From Caballeronia sordidicola (GTDB lineage: Bacteria; Pseudomonadota; Gammaproteobacteria; Burkholderiales; Burkholderiaceae), in the NCBI RefSeq assembly GCF_002220365.1, contig NZ_MTHB01000299.1, positions 1 through 50,047 of the forward strand: 50,047 nt of DNA, in the 5' to 3' direction. The notes under the pieces were generated by a model. It saw nothing but the letters and a program-made list of their open reading frames with translations. It was not told the DNA's origin and ran no database searches. Positions 32,158-42,064 of this stretch are shown here, piece after piece (the first letter of the stretch is position 1; every line of letters begins with the position of its first letter). A program made the position numbers and the translations under genes.

Positions 32158-33117
32158 GACCTCAACGCGTCTGTCCATCACTGAAAACCACAGCGGAGGG
32201 ACGAGGCTAAGCCAGAGCATTTGAAAGTAGCCGCCGGGCAAGGTGGCGGAGGTCGGAGTAAGTCGCGAGTAGGGCGACTCTCCCTGTTCGTGGTGCACGC
32301 CGTGATTTCCATTGTTCACGAGCAAGCAATTAGACAGCCAAAAGTCGACGTCCCACGAATGGATAGCGTTGCGTGCGCTGTGGTTGTCTAACCCGTAGTG
32401 CTGCATGTACCCGACCGTCTCGACGATAAAGACGCTGACTAATGCGTAACCGAGAAAGAAAATTGCCATCTGCCATGCGTGCAGACCAAACGGTACAGCG
32501 ACGAGCAATAGTGCAATCAAAATATTTCTGAGGACGGCACGAGGGATTGCGAGGTCCTCGTATGATCTGAAATTAGCTGATGCGCGCAATGCGAGAAGAT
32601 ACGATCGACCGGCGTGTTTCCATGAGGATGTTCCCATGGGCGCAGTCGAACCGAAGCTTGGATCACCGAGATGAGCATGGTGCAGGTTATGCGAAAACCT
32701 GTAATGCGGATACCCCGCGACCGTGAACGCGATATCGCTGATGGCTTGCCACAACGACCCAGACCTGTGCCCCAACTCATGCAAATGCGCCATCGCGGTT
32801 GCACTTAACGCGCCGCATGCGACAACCAAACCAATGAATTCTAGTGGCGCGGCGGTAATTGATTTGTGAGCCGCAATTGCGAGCGCCATTGCCCAACACA
32901 GAGCAAACCAGCACGGTACCTGTCGTTCAGTCGTATGCTCGACTTCCGCACGCTGCAACGGGGCACCGCGTCCGAGAAAAGCGTCGAACGCGGGGATGAT
33001 GACCAAGATAATCCCGACGAATATCCAGGCCTTGTTCGCGGCGAAAAGTACGCCAGCGGATAAAGGGAGGCCAAGTGACAACCAAAAGCCTTTTCCAGAT
33101 CTACACCAGCAGAGCAT
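32083..33117 (-). CDS. AlkB-like di-iron membrane oxygenase/desaturase, 344 aa
   Basis: A polytopic membrane protein with the histidine clusters of alkane hydroxylase-type enzymes: HLHELGHRSG, RFSHNLHHAHLGDP, GYMQHYGLDN and NNGNHGVHHEQGESPYSRL. These bind two irons and hydroxylate or desaturate hydrocarbon chains. The hydrophobic segments (LGLPLSAGVLFAANKAWIFV, FIGLVVACGALSATAMAHL, ILIALLLVAVPFGLHAW) fit the fold. The start at ATG 33117 overlaps the LuxR-type gene by 17 bp, implying co-expression. The substrate is unknown; no rubredoxin or ferredoxin gene is adjacent, although the zinc-ribbon protein upstream superficially resembles one. The 3' end overlaps mnmH. Confidence 0.82.
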   Translation of the reverse strand: MLCWCRSGKGFWLSLGLPLSAGVLFAANKAWIFVGIILVIIPAFDAFLGRGAPLQRAEVEHTTERQVPCWFALCWAMALAIAAHKSITAAPLEFIGLVVACGALSATAMAHLHELGHRSGSLWQAISDIAFTVAGYPHYRFSHNLHHAHLGDPSFGSTAPMGTSSWKHAGRSYLLALRASANFRSYEDLAIPRAVLRNILIALLLVAVPFGLHAWQMAIFFLGYALVSVFIVETVGYMQHYGLDNHSARNAIHSWDVDFWLSNCLLVNNGNHGVHHEQGESPYSRLTPTSATLPGGYFQMLWLSLVPPLWFSVMDRRVEVLTKRRRRQLVAIHDQFCRDLGEVA

Positions 33118-33841
33118 TGGCTTCCGCAAACTTGACCACCTCGGAAATGTGAGATACCCCAACCTTATCTTTGATCTTCGCGTAGATCCCGTACACGGTT
33201 TGCACCGACACGCTCAACTCTCTCGCAATATCCTCTGCGGTAAAGCCATTTTTTAAAAGGCCGACTACCTTCAACTCCTTGCTGGTAATTGATAGGGAAT
33301 CCAGGATCTCGTTCTTTGCCGCTCGGGTTGACCAACCTAACAGCTCCATTGCAAGTGATACGAAGTACACACGGTTTGCAGCGAATATTGCTTCTCCTTC
33401 CTCCTCTGATTTCTCAGATCCGAGGTAAAGCACACCCATTCGTCCTTTGTCGCTGGTATGAACCGGAACGACGAATCCGCTGCGAAACCCATTTTCGTGG
33501 GCCGCGGCCAGCATGTCCTTTTGACCTTGAGTTGTCGTTTCTATTTGCGAGCCGCAAACCGGCTCTGTATTCCCCATCGAATAATCCAAGAACGGGTCTG
33601 TCATGAACCATTTGTTGGTGTTATAAAGCTGGCACCATTCTGGTCGACAACCTATCAAGAATCGATGCGACGAACGGTTTTCGGTCGATTCCGACGGATT
33701 CAAAGAAACGAAAACATATGATTCTGCTCCGAGCGCCGAAACGATCAACCTGACGTAGTGATCCACATCGGACTCATCGTCTGCAGTGAGCAAGTGATCA
33801 AACAGTTCCAGAACTGCAAGTCGGTTTTGCGTTGATTCCAT
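33101..33841 (-). CDS. LuxR-type regulator with autoinducer-binding-like domain, 246 aa
   Basis: Residues about 20-165 fit the autoinducer-binding fold: W69..Y73 in EWCQLYNTNKWF, then D82-P83 and ENGFRSGFVVPVH (Gly118 and Gly122). The position usually held by a second tryptophan is different here, so the ligand may not be a standard acyl-homoserine lactone. The C-terminal LuxR HTH is at 183-243 (TSKELKVVGLLKNGFTAEDI, LSVSVQTVYGIYAKIKDKVG). The ATG at 33841 follows GGAGG. No luxI gene is present, making it a LuxR solo. It is co-transcribed with, and overlaps, the AlkB-like oxygenase. Confidence 0.85.
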   Translation of the reverse strand: MESTQNRLAVLELFDHLLTADDESDVDHYVRLIVSALGAESYVFVSLNPSESTENRSSHRFLIGCRPEWCQLYNTNKWFMTDPFLDYSMGNTEPVCGSQIETTTQGQKDMLAAAHENGFRSGFVVPVHTSDKGRMGVLYLGSEKSEEEGEAIFAANRVYFVSLAMELLGWSTRAAKNEILDSLSITSKELKVVGLLKNGFTAEDIARELSVSVQTVYGIYAKIKDKVGVSHISEVVKFAEANALLV

Positions 33842-33877
33842 AGTGCGAATCCTCCAAAGAAGTGTGGGTCATGGCGC

Positions 33878-34129
33878 TCATTCACCATCTGTGAGCCGCC
33901 GACGTACTTCGTTGTAAAACAGCGTCGTATGACTGCTATACGGGTCAGCGTTAGCGAACCGATCGAAGTCAGCGAGACTTTTGATGAGCAAAACTTGAAC
34001 CGATGCAGAGGCGTCTTTTTCAACTATGCGACGCTCAAGCAAATATCCTCGGGACATCTTGAACAATTTCATTTCAACTTGCTCGGCATCGACGTTTGCG
34101 GATCGTTCAAAGATTAACGTCTTCGCCAT
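33878..34129 (-). CDS. small hypothetical protein, 83 aa
   Basis: No family recognised. Mixed alpha/beta protein (MAKTLIFERSANVDAEQVEM, ASVQVLLIKSLADFDRFANA) without signal peptide or membrane helix; the size and pattern could fit a small ferredoxin-like-fold or monooxygenase-associated subunit, but no motif proves that. It starts within the end of the zinc-ribbon gene (23 bp overlap) and lies 36 bp before the LuxR-type gene on the same strand. Confidence 0.6.
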   Translation of the reverse strand: MAKTLIFERSANVDAEQVEMKLFKMSRGYLLERRIVEKDASASVQVLLIKSLADFDRFANADPYSSHTTLFYNEVRRRLTDGE

Positions 34130-34382
34130 CGCCGATCCCGCCCCGATAGTCTGAATATCCGCATTTCGAACAGGTCACACTTGCCGGATCGATGTCAGTC
34201 AAACTAGTAACAAATTCATCTGAGCCGCAGGCTTCGCATTCGACCAGCAGCGCATCGAAGCTCACTCGACAGAACTGACATGAAATGCGATGGATTTCGC
34301 CCTCGGCAAGAAATTCCCACCCATCCTCCATTGGAATGCTGCATCGAGGGCAAACGAAGCTGGTATGTTTGGTTTCGTTCAT
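34107..34382 (-). CDS. zinc-ribbon protein, 91 aa
   Basis: Four CxxC pairs: CPRC, CQFC, CEAC and CSKC, arranged as two zinc ribbons (residues about 11-37 and 49-74). The rest is acidic and polar. Such proteins are small nucleic-acid or protein-binding modules; a rubredoxin-like electron carrier is less likely because the usual CPxCG knuckles are missing. It is the first gene of the minus-strand group with the 83 aa protein, LuxR and the oxygenase. The ribosome site is weak. Confidence 0.7.
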   Translation of the reverse strand: MNETKHTSFVCPRCSIPMEDGWEFLAEGEIHRISCQFCRVSFDALLVECEACGSDEFVTSLTDIDPASVTCSKCGYSDYRGGIGDGEDVNL

Positions 34383-34910
34383 AACGTTGAAAGCTAAAAT
34401 TAATATCTAACGGATACATGCCGTTTCTCGTCTGGGGATTATGTTAGCGCGAGTTTGGTTTGCGTGTTGGTGGACGAAGAAATGGGGCGCAAAATGGCGC
34501 TGCCGTCTCATCGAGGAAGCTTACGTTGCCGGATGCTCTCGATTGGCTTGGAGTAACACGACAGTACCGGCAAAAAAAATAGCGCCTTTGAACGTAGGAC
34601 CTGCTTTGGTTTCGACCAACGAACGGCCCTCAGCCTATCCATAACCAAAAGGACCGGGCGAAACCGAAGGGCAGAGTGCGGCCAGTTTAATTCATTCGAC
34701 ACAGGCACGAAGATTGTTGGCAATCGTTGCGATCGCCCGCGAGCTCCGATGACACGCCGCTCTTCATGGTTCCCCGGGTCCTCGAAGTTCGCTTCATAAT
34801 TCGACTGATCACCATTCTTGGATCCTCGGGCTTCGGCAAAAACGCTTCTCCGTGACCTATCAGGTTTCTGACGGACCGTCTTAACATCCGTCCAACTTTT
34901 TCGACAGGCG
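34383..34910. other. mostly gene-free stretch downstream of lysR
   Basis: No convincing gene. A possible small minus-strand ORF (GTG 34914, sharing GTGA with the lysR stop, to 34687; 75 aa, beginning MTPVEKVGRMLRRSVRNLIG) is basic and unrecognised; I rate it about one in four to be real. 34415-34686 shows nothing beyond noise ORFs. Confidence 0.35.
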
Positions 34911-35837
34911 TCACCGCGCTTCAAGGCGCTGGAGGAGGCTCTGTTTTTGAGTACCACGGTCAACTAGCTCGTCAACACGCGACAGAAATTGTTTGAGCAG
35001 CGCAGAGGTGTTCGACCTGTTGTAGGCCATCATAAGATCGATGGTCGGAACCTCGCCGTGCAGCGGGCGAGCGATAACCGACGGGATCAGCATGTTTTGC
35101 GCATAGCGAGGAAGCAGCGTTAAGCCGCCAGTGGATGCCACCAACGACATCCCGCCAGTTATGTTTTCTGCGTCGTAGTTCTGCTTCAGTGTGATTCCGA
35201 CCTTCGCCGCGTAGTCATTGATGACGGCCCTCAGAACAGGCGCAAGCCGAGCTGGGCTGATGAATATTTCGCGGGCCAGGTCTTGCGGCCGTACTGCCCT
35301 GCGCGCGGCCAAGCGATGGTCGTTCGGCATTATCACAACAAGCGGTTCCGAGATGAGGAATATAAAAGCGAGGCCGGCAGTCGGTGTCTCGCGTCGCAGC
35401 AGGGCCACATCTACCTTGCCCTGCATCAGCGCATCTGCGAGCTCGGGTGAAGACTTGGTCGAGAGTATGATTTCTACGTCTGGCGCCTCCTCACGCAAGA
35501 TACGCAGCGCCTCCGAAAGCCATACGACCTCCTGGCCCGCGAGAAACCCTACGACAAACTTCCCCTTCTCGGGCTGTTCCGTACGACGCGCAGCCTCACA
35601 AGCCGCCTCGACCTGCATCAACGCCAGCCGTGCGTGATCGAGAAACACCCGGCCAGCCGGGGTGAGCGCTACGCCACGTGGCTTGCGCTCCAGCAGTTTT
35701 ACGCCGACTTCTAATTCAAGATCACGTATTTGCCGGCTTAGCGACGGCTGTGCGGTGTACAGCCGCCGTTCGGCCGCATTAGTAAGGCTGCCTTCCTCGG
35801 CTACTGCAATGAAAAAGCGCAAATGGCGGAGTTCCAT
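34911..35837 (-). CDS. LysR-family transcriptional regulator, 308 aa
   Basis: Classic LysR: N-terminal HTH MELRHLRFFIAVAEEGSLTN AAERRLYTAQPSLSRQIRDLE, then a ligand-binding domain (VVGFLAGQEVVWLSEALRIL, DVALLRRETPTAGLAFIFL, ARPLHGEVPTIDLMMAYNRS). The sequence is close to the group that controls aromatic degradation or oxidative genes, but the ligand cannot be read. ATG 35837 is the first one that begins the fold; AGGTTG is upstream. It is divergent from the hydrolase gene, its likely target. Confidence 0.9.
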   Translation of the reverse strand: MELRHLRFFIAVAEEGSLTNAAERRLYTAQPSLSRQIRDLELEVGVKLLERKPRGVALTPAGRVFLDHARLALMQVEAACEAARRTEQPEKGKFVVGFLAGQEVVWLSEALRILREEAPDVEIILSTKSSPELADALMQGKVDVALLRRETPTAGLAFIFLISEPLVVIMPNDHRLAARRAVRPQDLAREIFISPARLAPVLRAVINDYAAKVGITLKQNYDAENITGGMSLVASTGGLTLLPRYAQNMLIPSVIARPLHGEVPTIDLMMAYNRSNTSALLKQFLSRVDELVDRGTQKQSLLQRLEAR

Positions 35838-35965
35838 TAAGAACAACCTATACTTTTAAAGCATATCTTGACCATAGAAAGTCTTGGTCGCCGCTTCTAC
35901 AGTAGCGCATCGTACGCCCCGCGGACAACGCTAATCGTTGCCCCACCCCGACCAAGGAGACTTCT
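35838..35965. promoter_or_regulatory. lysR/hydrolase divergent control region
   Basis: 128 bp between divergent genes. Near 35848-35868 an imperfect AT-rich dyad (CTATACTTTTAAAGCATATC) has the general T-N11-A look of a LysR box. AAGGAGA sits just before the hydrolase ATG. Promoter boxes cannot be placed with confidence. Confidence 0.4.
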
Positions 35966-36670
35966 ATGCCCACGCAGCGCAAACCGAGCATCGTGTTCGT
36001 TCACGGTATATGGGCCGATGGCTCGTCCTTCAGCAAATTGATCCCGACTCTCCAGGCGGAGGGGTATGAGGTGATCGCGGCCCAGTACGGCCTTGATACA
36101 CACGCCGGCGATGTCGCTGCCGTAAAAAGCACGTTAGCGCGGGTCAGCAGCCCTGCGATCCTCGTCGGTCATTCCTACGGTGGCAGCCTTATCACGGCCG
36201 CTGGAACAGACCCCCGAGTTGTCGGCCTGGTCTACATCGCCGCGCTCGCGCCGGACGCCGACGAAACGTCGCAGAGCCAGCAGGCAAAGTTTCCCGTCAC
36301 CGACGTCTTCTCGCATATCGAAGTCGCCGACGGGCGTGTCTGGTTGAAACCCAATGGTGTGGCTTGCTTTGCGGGCGATTTGACTGAAGAAGAGCAAAAG
36401 CTGGTCTGGGCTACACACGCAGCGCCAGCCGGGGACCTGTTCAACCAAAAAGTCGAAGGTACCGCCTGGAGGTCGAAGCCCAGCTGGTACATAGTGGCCA
36501 ACGAGGATCGCACCATCCAACCTGACCTACAACGCTTCGTCGCGAACCGCATGGCCGCGACAACTTTTGAGATCGACAGCAGTCATGTTCCCATGTTGTC
36601 CAAACCGAACTTCGTGCTCGATGTGATCCGGAAGGCCGCACAGGCGGTTCAAAAGGATACGACAGAGTAA
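35966..36670 (+). CDS. alpha/beta hydrolase, 234 aa
   Basis: Typical fold: SIVFVHGIWADGSSFSKLIP (oxyanion region), the nucleophile Ser70 in AILVGHSYGGSLITAAG, Asp181 in ANEDRTIQPDLQRF, and His207 in DSSHVPMLSKP. These are the three expected catalytic positions. Short helical inserts only, so probably a small esterase or lactone-type hydrolase; this subgroup often sits next to a divergent LysR regulator. No signal peptide. Start after AAGGAGACTTCT. The substrate is not readable. Confidence 0.9.
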   Translation: MPTQRKPSIVFVHGIWADGSSFSKLIPTLQAEGYEVIAAQYGLDTHAGDVAAVKSTLARVSSPAILVGHSYGGSLITAAGTDPRVVGLVYIAALAPDADETSQSQQAKFPVTDVFSHIEVADGRVWLKPNGVACFAGDLTEEEQKLVWATHAAPAGDLFNQKVEGTAWRSKPSWYIVANEDRTIQPDLQRFVANRMAATTFEIDSSHVPMLSKPNFVLDVIRKAAQAVQKDTTE

Positions 36671-37553
36671 TAGGGGTCGCGGAGGCTACAGTTACTGTAT
36701 TTCGTAGAGACGGTCGCGAGGCGGTCTACCTTTTTAGTACGTATGCAGCTGCGCGCCGATCGCGACAGTCCGTTGTCAAGCATGCTGAATGGCCTATAGA
36801 GGGTCGACTTCTGCCCGACGCGGACTGATCATGTTGGCTCACTGCCAGTTCAACGTCGGACCGGGTTCGGCTACCAAGGACCTTCATGTATCGCTGTCGA
36901 ATGACCGAAGTTCGATGCGTAGCTGACATGGGTCTAAATTACGTCTTTAAAGACAAATGCGATCGAACTCTTCGAGGTGGACGTCTGCAGGTGCTTGGCA
37001 GTTTTGGCTTGGATTAACGTGCGCCGCCACCGTGCGGAGCACTTGAGAATGCAATTATTTCGTTTGCAGTTTTCGGTGTCATTACACGTTGCGGTGGTGA
37101 TGGCGCTATCTCGGGCATTCGCCCCTACCTTTTCGAGGTTGGTGGAACGTTTTGCAGTCCAAACATAAAGTTAATCGGTTGCCCGATGAATCGCATGATA
37201 CGTACCAAACTCGGTAAGGCTTGGCTCCTAACGGCCATCGAGGTACCTTGGGCTTATTGCATCAGGAACAACGGCGTCTCTGACAAGAGCGTGCGGAGTA
37301 GGGGTGAGCGCGCTTGGGACGTCGAAAAACAAACATTCAAGGAAGTTATTTTGCGATGCGAACAATAATCGATTGTAGATCGATCCATCTCGAAGGTTAG
37401 GCCGTTCGCGATAGGTCGCGGCAGTGAGAGCGGCGTCCAATAGGGAGAAGTCAACACCACTGGACGTTGGAGATGCAGTAGACCGTGCGTGTGCGGTCGC
37501 GCCAAAGCTAAATTTCCGGTTCGCTTCTCGCGCCGTTCCCATCCAGCAAGACT
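36671..37553. other. gene-poor stretch before transposon-end-like repeat
   Basis: About 880 bp with no convincing gene. Short ORFs on both strands lack ribosome sites and protein-like composition. It ends directly at the repeat at 37554. Confidence 0.5.
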
Positions 37554-37685
37554 GATCAACTTTAAGTCAATTTCAGCAAAATGGACGACGTTAGGTCACT
37601 TTTGTTTGACGTAAAGTCGTCCTGCATTGCTCGCTTCTCCTTATAAATTGGGGTTTGGGTCTGGACGACTTTATGTCATCTGACA
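37554..37685 (-). repeat. transposon-end-like repeat, copy B
   Basis: Second copy of the 132 bp block at 244-375, with the four 16-mers at 37554-37569, 37583-37598, 37607-37622 (inverted) and 37663-37678, each exactly 37,310 bp from its counterpart. The outer edge reads TGTCAGATGACATAAAGTCG on the minus strand. The best-conserved sites, GGACGACTTTATGTCA and TGACGTAAAGTCGTCC, are nearly palindromic. This is the architecture of a TniA/TnsB-bound transposon end facing left. It marks the right boundary of the transfer and cargo region. Confidence 0.6.
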
Positions 37686-38301
37686 AGACCCGTGCTGCGA
37701 ATAGTTGCTGCAAGATCGTCGACTGAAGCCGGCCATGAAGCGTCGTTCGCCCGCACCGTTGCTCGGACGTTCACACGTCGGATCCATCCAGCAAGCGCCC
37801 ATTCAATTCGCGAGGGCTGCGCCGCGCGAACGTTCGCGCTTGCTGCCTGCTGCATGCTGTATTGGCTCAGGCGTAGCGGTTTTATGTTGATCGACCGCAT
37901 GAGTTCGCTTAGCGCCTTTCCCGGATTCCTCGTGGGACTCGATCGGGCGTGCTCTGTCTTGTGGCACCCATCGCGCTTACGGAACCCGCGGACAACTCGG
38001 ATCGCGAATCCTGGTTCATGCGCTTCGTTTTAGCTCATCAACCGTAGCTGGACGCCGCCGCAAAGTCCTTGCCGTAGGCGCGCACTACGAGCCCGATTCG
38101 CTAGCTAGATTTCGACGCACTGTTCGGGACGAATACCCCGGCTTTGAGTGAACTATGATTCGCTGCGGGATTATCGGTCAGGCGAAGTAAAAACCCCCGA
38201 AAGTAAATACTAAGGATAACGTATGAAACGTGGTTAATGTTAACTATGTCAAACTGAAGCTGAAGTATCCCAGTACATGTGCCCCGGCAGATGCGTTTGG
38301 G
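37686..38301. other. gene-poor stretch right of repeat B
   Basis: About 600 bp in which I see no credible gene; the plus-strand ORF at 37692-38033 is arginine-rich noise. Confidence 0.5.
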
Positions 38302-39345
38302 CTAGGCGTCGGGCAACTCCGGCCGAAGCTCGGCTTCGATCTGGTCGATCGACGGCAACTTTGTTTCCAGTGACTCTGGCACCTGTCGAAGCAACTGATA
38401 TTCGGCCACGCCCATCGGCTTGGCGACACCGCGCAACGCATATTCCGCGACAAGCCGGTTCTTTTCCTTACACAGGAGCAAACCGATCGTGGGTTGATCA
38501 TCAGGCGCTTTCACCTGTGCGTCGATCGCAGAAAGGTAGAAGTTAAGCTGGCCCGCGTACTCTGGACGGAACGGGGTAGTTTTCAGTTCAACGACCACGT
38601 AGCAGCGCAGCTTCAGATGGTAGAACAGGAGATCAATGAAAAATTCGTCGCCGCCGACATCCAGTCGGTATTGCCGCCCGACAAACGCGAATCCCGCTCC
38701 TAACTCAAGCAGGAACCGGGTGATGTGACGGGTGAGCCCCTGTTCGATGTCACGTTCCTGTGCATCTTCTGTGAGGTCGAGAAAGTCGAAAATGTAAGGA
38801 TCTTTCAGGGCCTCCCGGGCAAGGTCAGACTGCGGCGGGGGTAACGTTTCCCTGAAATTGGTCACGGCGCTGCCGGCTCGCGCATAGGCCGCTGTCTCGA
38901 TCTGCATCGTCAGCACCTGCCGCGACCAGCCGTGTTCGAGCGTCTTGTCGGCATACCAGCTTCGTTGCTCCGGATCTTTGACCTTGTCCAGCAAGGTACA
39001 GAGATGGAACCAGGGCAATTGTGCAGCAGGCTGCTGCACAAATTCCGCGTCAGGCCATGCCTGCGCCAGCGAGCGCATATATTTCAGGTTGCGCGGGGAA
39101 AAACCGCGCATGTCTGGAAACGCTGCCTTCAGGTCCCGAGCAAGCTGGTCAACTACTCCGGCGCCCCATCCCTGGCGCTGCTGACGATCCAGGATTTCCC
39201 GGCCAATCTGCCAGTACAGCGTCACGAGCTCGCGGTTCGCGCTGGTGACTGCGCGAAGCCGGGCTCGCTCGACCCTCTGTTTGAGTTCAGCGAGCCAGCG
39301 CTTGTAGTCTTCGCCCCACGAACCGTTGGGGAGGTTATCAGTCAT
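38302..39345 (-). CDS. DUF1016/YhcG-family PDDEXK nuclease, 347 aa
   Basis: Matches the YhcG family throughout: N-terminal helical domain with NRELVTLYWQIGREILDRQQ, GWGAGVVDQLARDLKAAFPD and RGFSPRNLKYMRSLAQAWPD; middle LPWFHLCTLLDKVKDPEQRS; C-terminal nuclease GAGFAFVGRQYRLDVGGDEF FIDLLFYH and YVVVELKTTPFRPEYAGQLN, with D...E-x-K as the PDDEXK residues. Length fits the family. These proteins often accompany restriction or defence islands and mobile elements; their exact target is not settled. The start at ATG 39345 gives the full domain. Confidence 0.92.
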   Translation of the reverse strand: MTDNLPNGSWGEDYKRWLAELKQRVERARLRAVTSANRELVTLYWQIGREILDRQQRQGWGAGVVDQLARDLKAAFPDMRGFSPRNLKYMRSLAQAWPDAEFVQQPAAQLPWFHLCTLLDKVKDPEQRSWYADKTLEHGWSRQVLTMQIETAAYARAGSAVTNFRETLPPPQSDLAREALKDPYIFDFLDLTEDAQERDIEQGLTRHITRFLLELGAGFAFVGRQYRLDVGGDEFFIDLLFYHLKLRCYVVVELKTTPFRPEYAGQLNFYLSAIDAQVKAPDDQPTIGLLLCKEKNRLVAEYALRGVAKPMGVAEYQLLRQVPESLETKLPSIDQIEAELRPELPDA

Positions 39346-39663
39346 GCAGTCTCTACGGTTGCCGTTGGTCAGGGCTCATTATCCGGTTATCAACAACCTC
39401 GAGCAATCTCACGCTTGGAGAGCGGAAAAATTGTCGCCGTCTTACAGACCCGATGTGCGTGAAAGCGATGTAACGCGGCACAAATATGCTGCAACCAACT
39501 CCTTGCGTGTCGTCGTACCGATTTGCCTCGTCACCTCGCACCCCTCCTGCCGGACAATTCGACTGGTAACAAACCACATGAGGCAATAGGTCAGCGGAAG
39601 TTGCAGTTTTGGAGGACATTGGATTTACTGAAAGGCCTCAGATTGGTGCGTTGCAGCAATTTG

Positions 39664-39672
39664 TGTTAAAAT
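39664..39672 (+). promoter_or_regulatory. possible extended -10 promoter for rpoD-like gene
   Basis: TGTTAAAAT, an extended -10 (TGn-TAAAAT), lies about 170 bp before the sigma-factor ATG in an otherwise GC-rich leader. No good -35 is seen at the right distance, as is usual for extended -10 promoters. Confidence 0.35.
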
Positions 39673-39844
39673 TTAAGGTCACGCATTTCTTGCGCTGTTC
39701 CAAACGAGGCCGCCTGTGTAAGCGGGTCGCGTTCTATGCTCGTTGCGATTCTATAAGTCATGGGTGTCTGAGCCACGAATGTCCGTGGGCGCAGTCGCGA
39801 TGCCAGTGGTCGCTTTCGCCGAGCAAACCTGTCGAGGAGAGTGT

Positions 39845-41845
<2,001 letters not shown>

Positions 41846-42064
41846 GCCACGAACCCGCGCATCGACGCATCGCGTTGCTTGGGCTGATCATTTCGTATCG
41901 ACGAATTCACCGCGGTTTGACTTGCGGTACCTTACGTTTCCGAGATTCCAGAACGTTTTCGGCGTCGCACGCGTACTTGAAAACGCCAGCGAAAACCGTA
42001 CTCGCGGACGCCGGCGGTGAGCCAAACGACCGACCGGCGAGATCAGTTGCCATGCCGAATCAGA

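Noticed and set aside
34508..34963. 151 aa minus-strand ORF downstream of lysR
   Set aside because: Overlaps lysR, low in hydrophobics and without a ribosome site; at most the 75 aa GTG ORF in another frame is real.
36977..37542. Short ORFs before repeat B
   Set aside because: No ribosome sites, no protein-like composition and conflicting strands.
37692..38033. 113 aa plus-strand ORF right of repeat B
   Set aside because: Arginine-rich noise; begins directly at the repeat edge.
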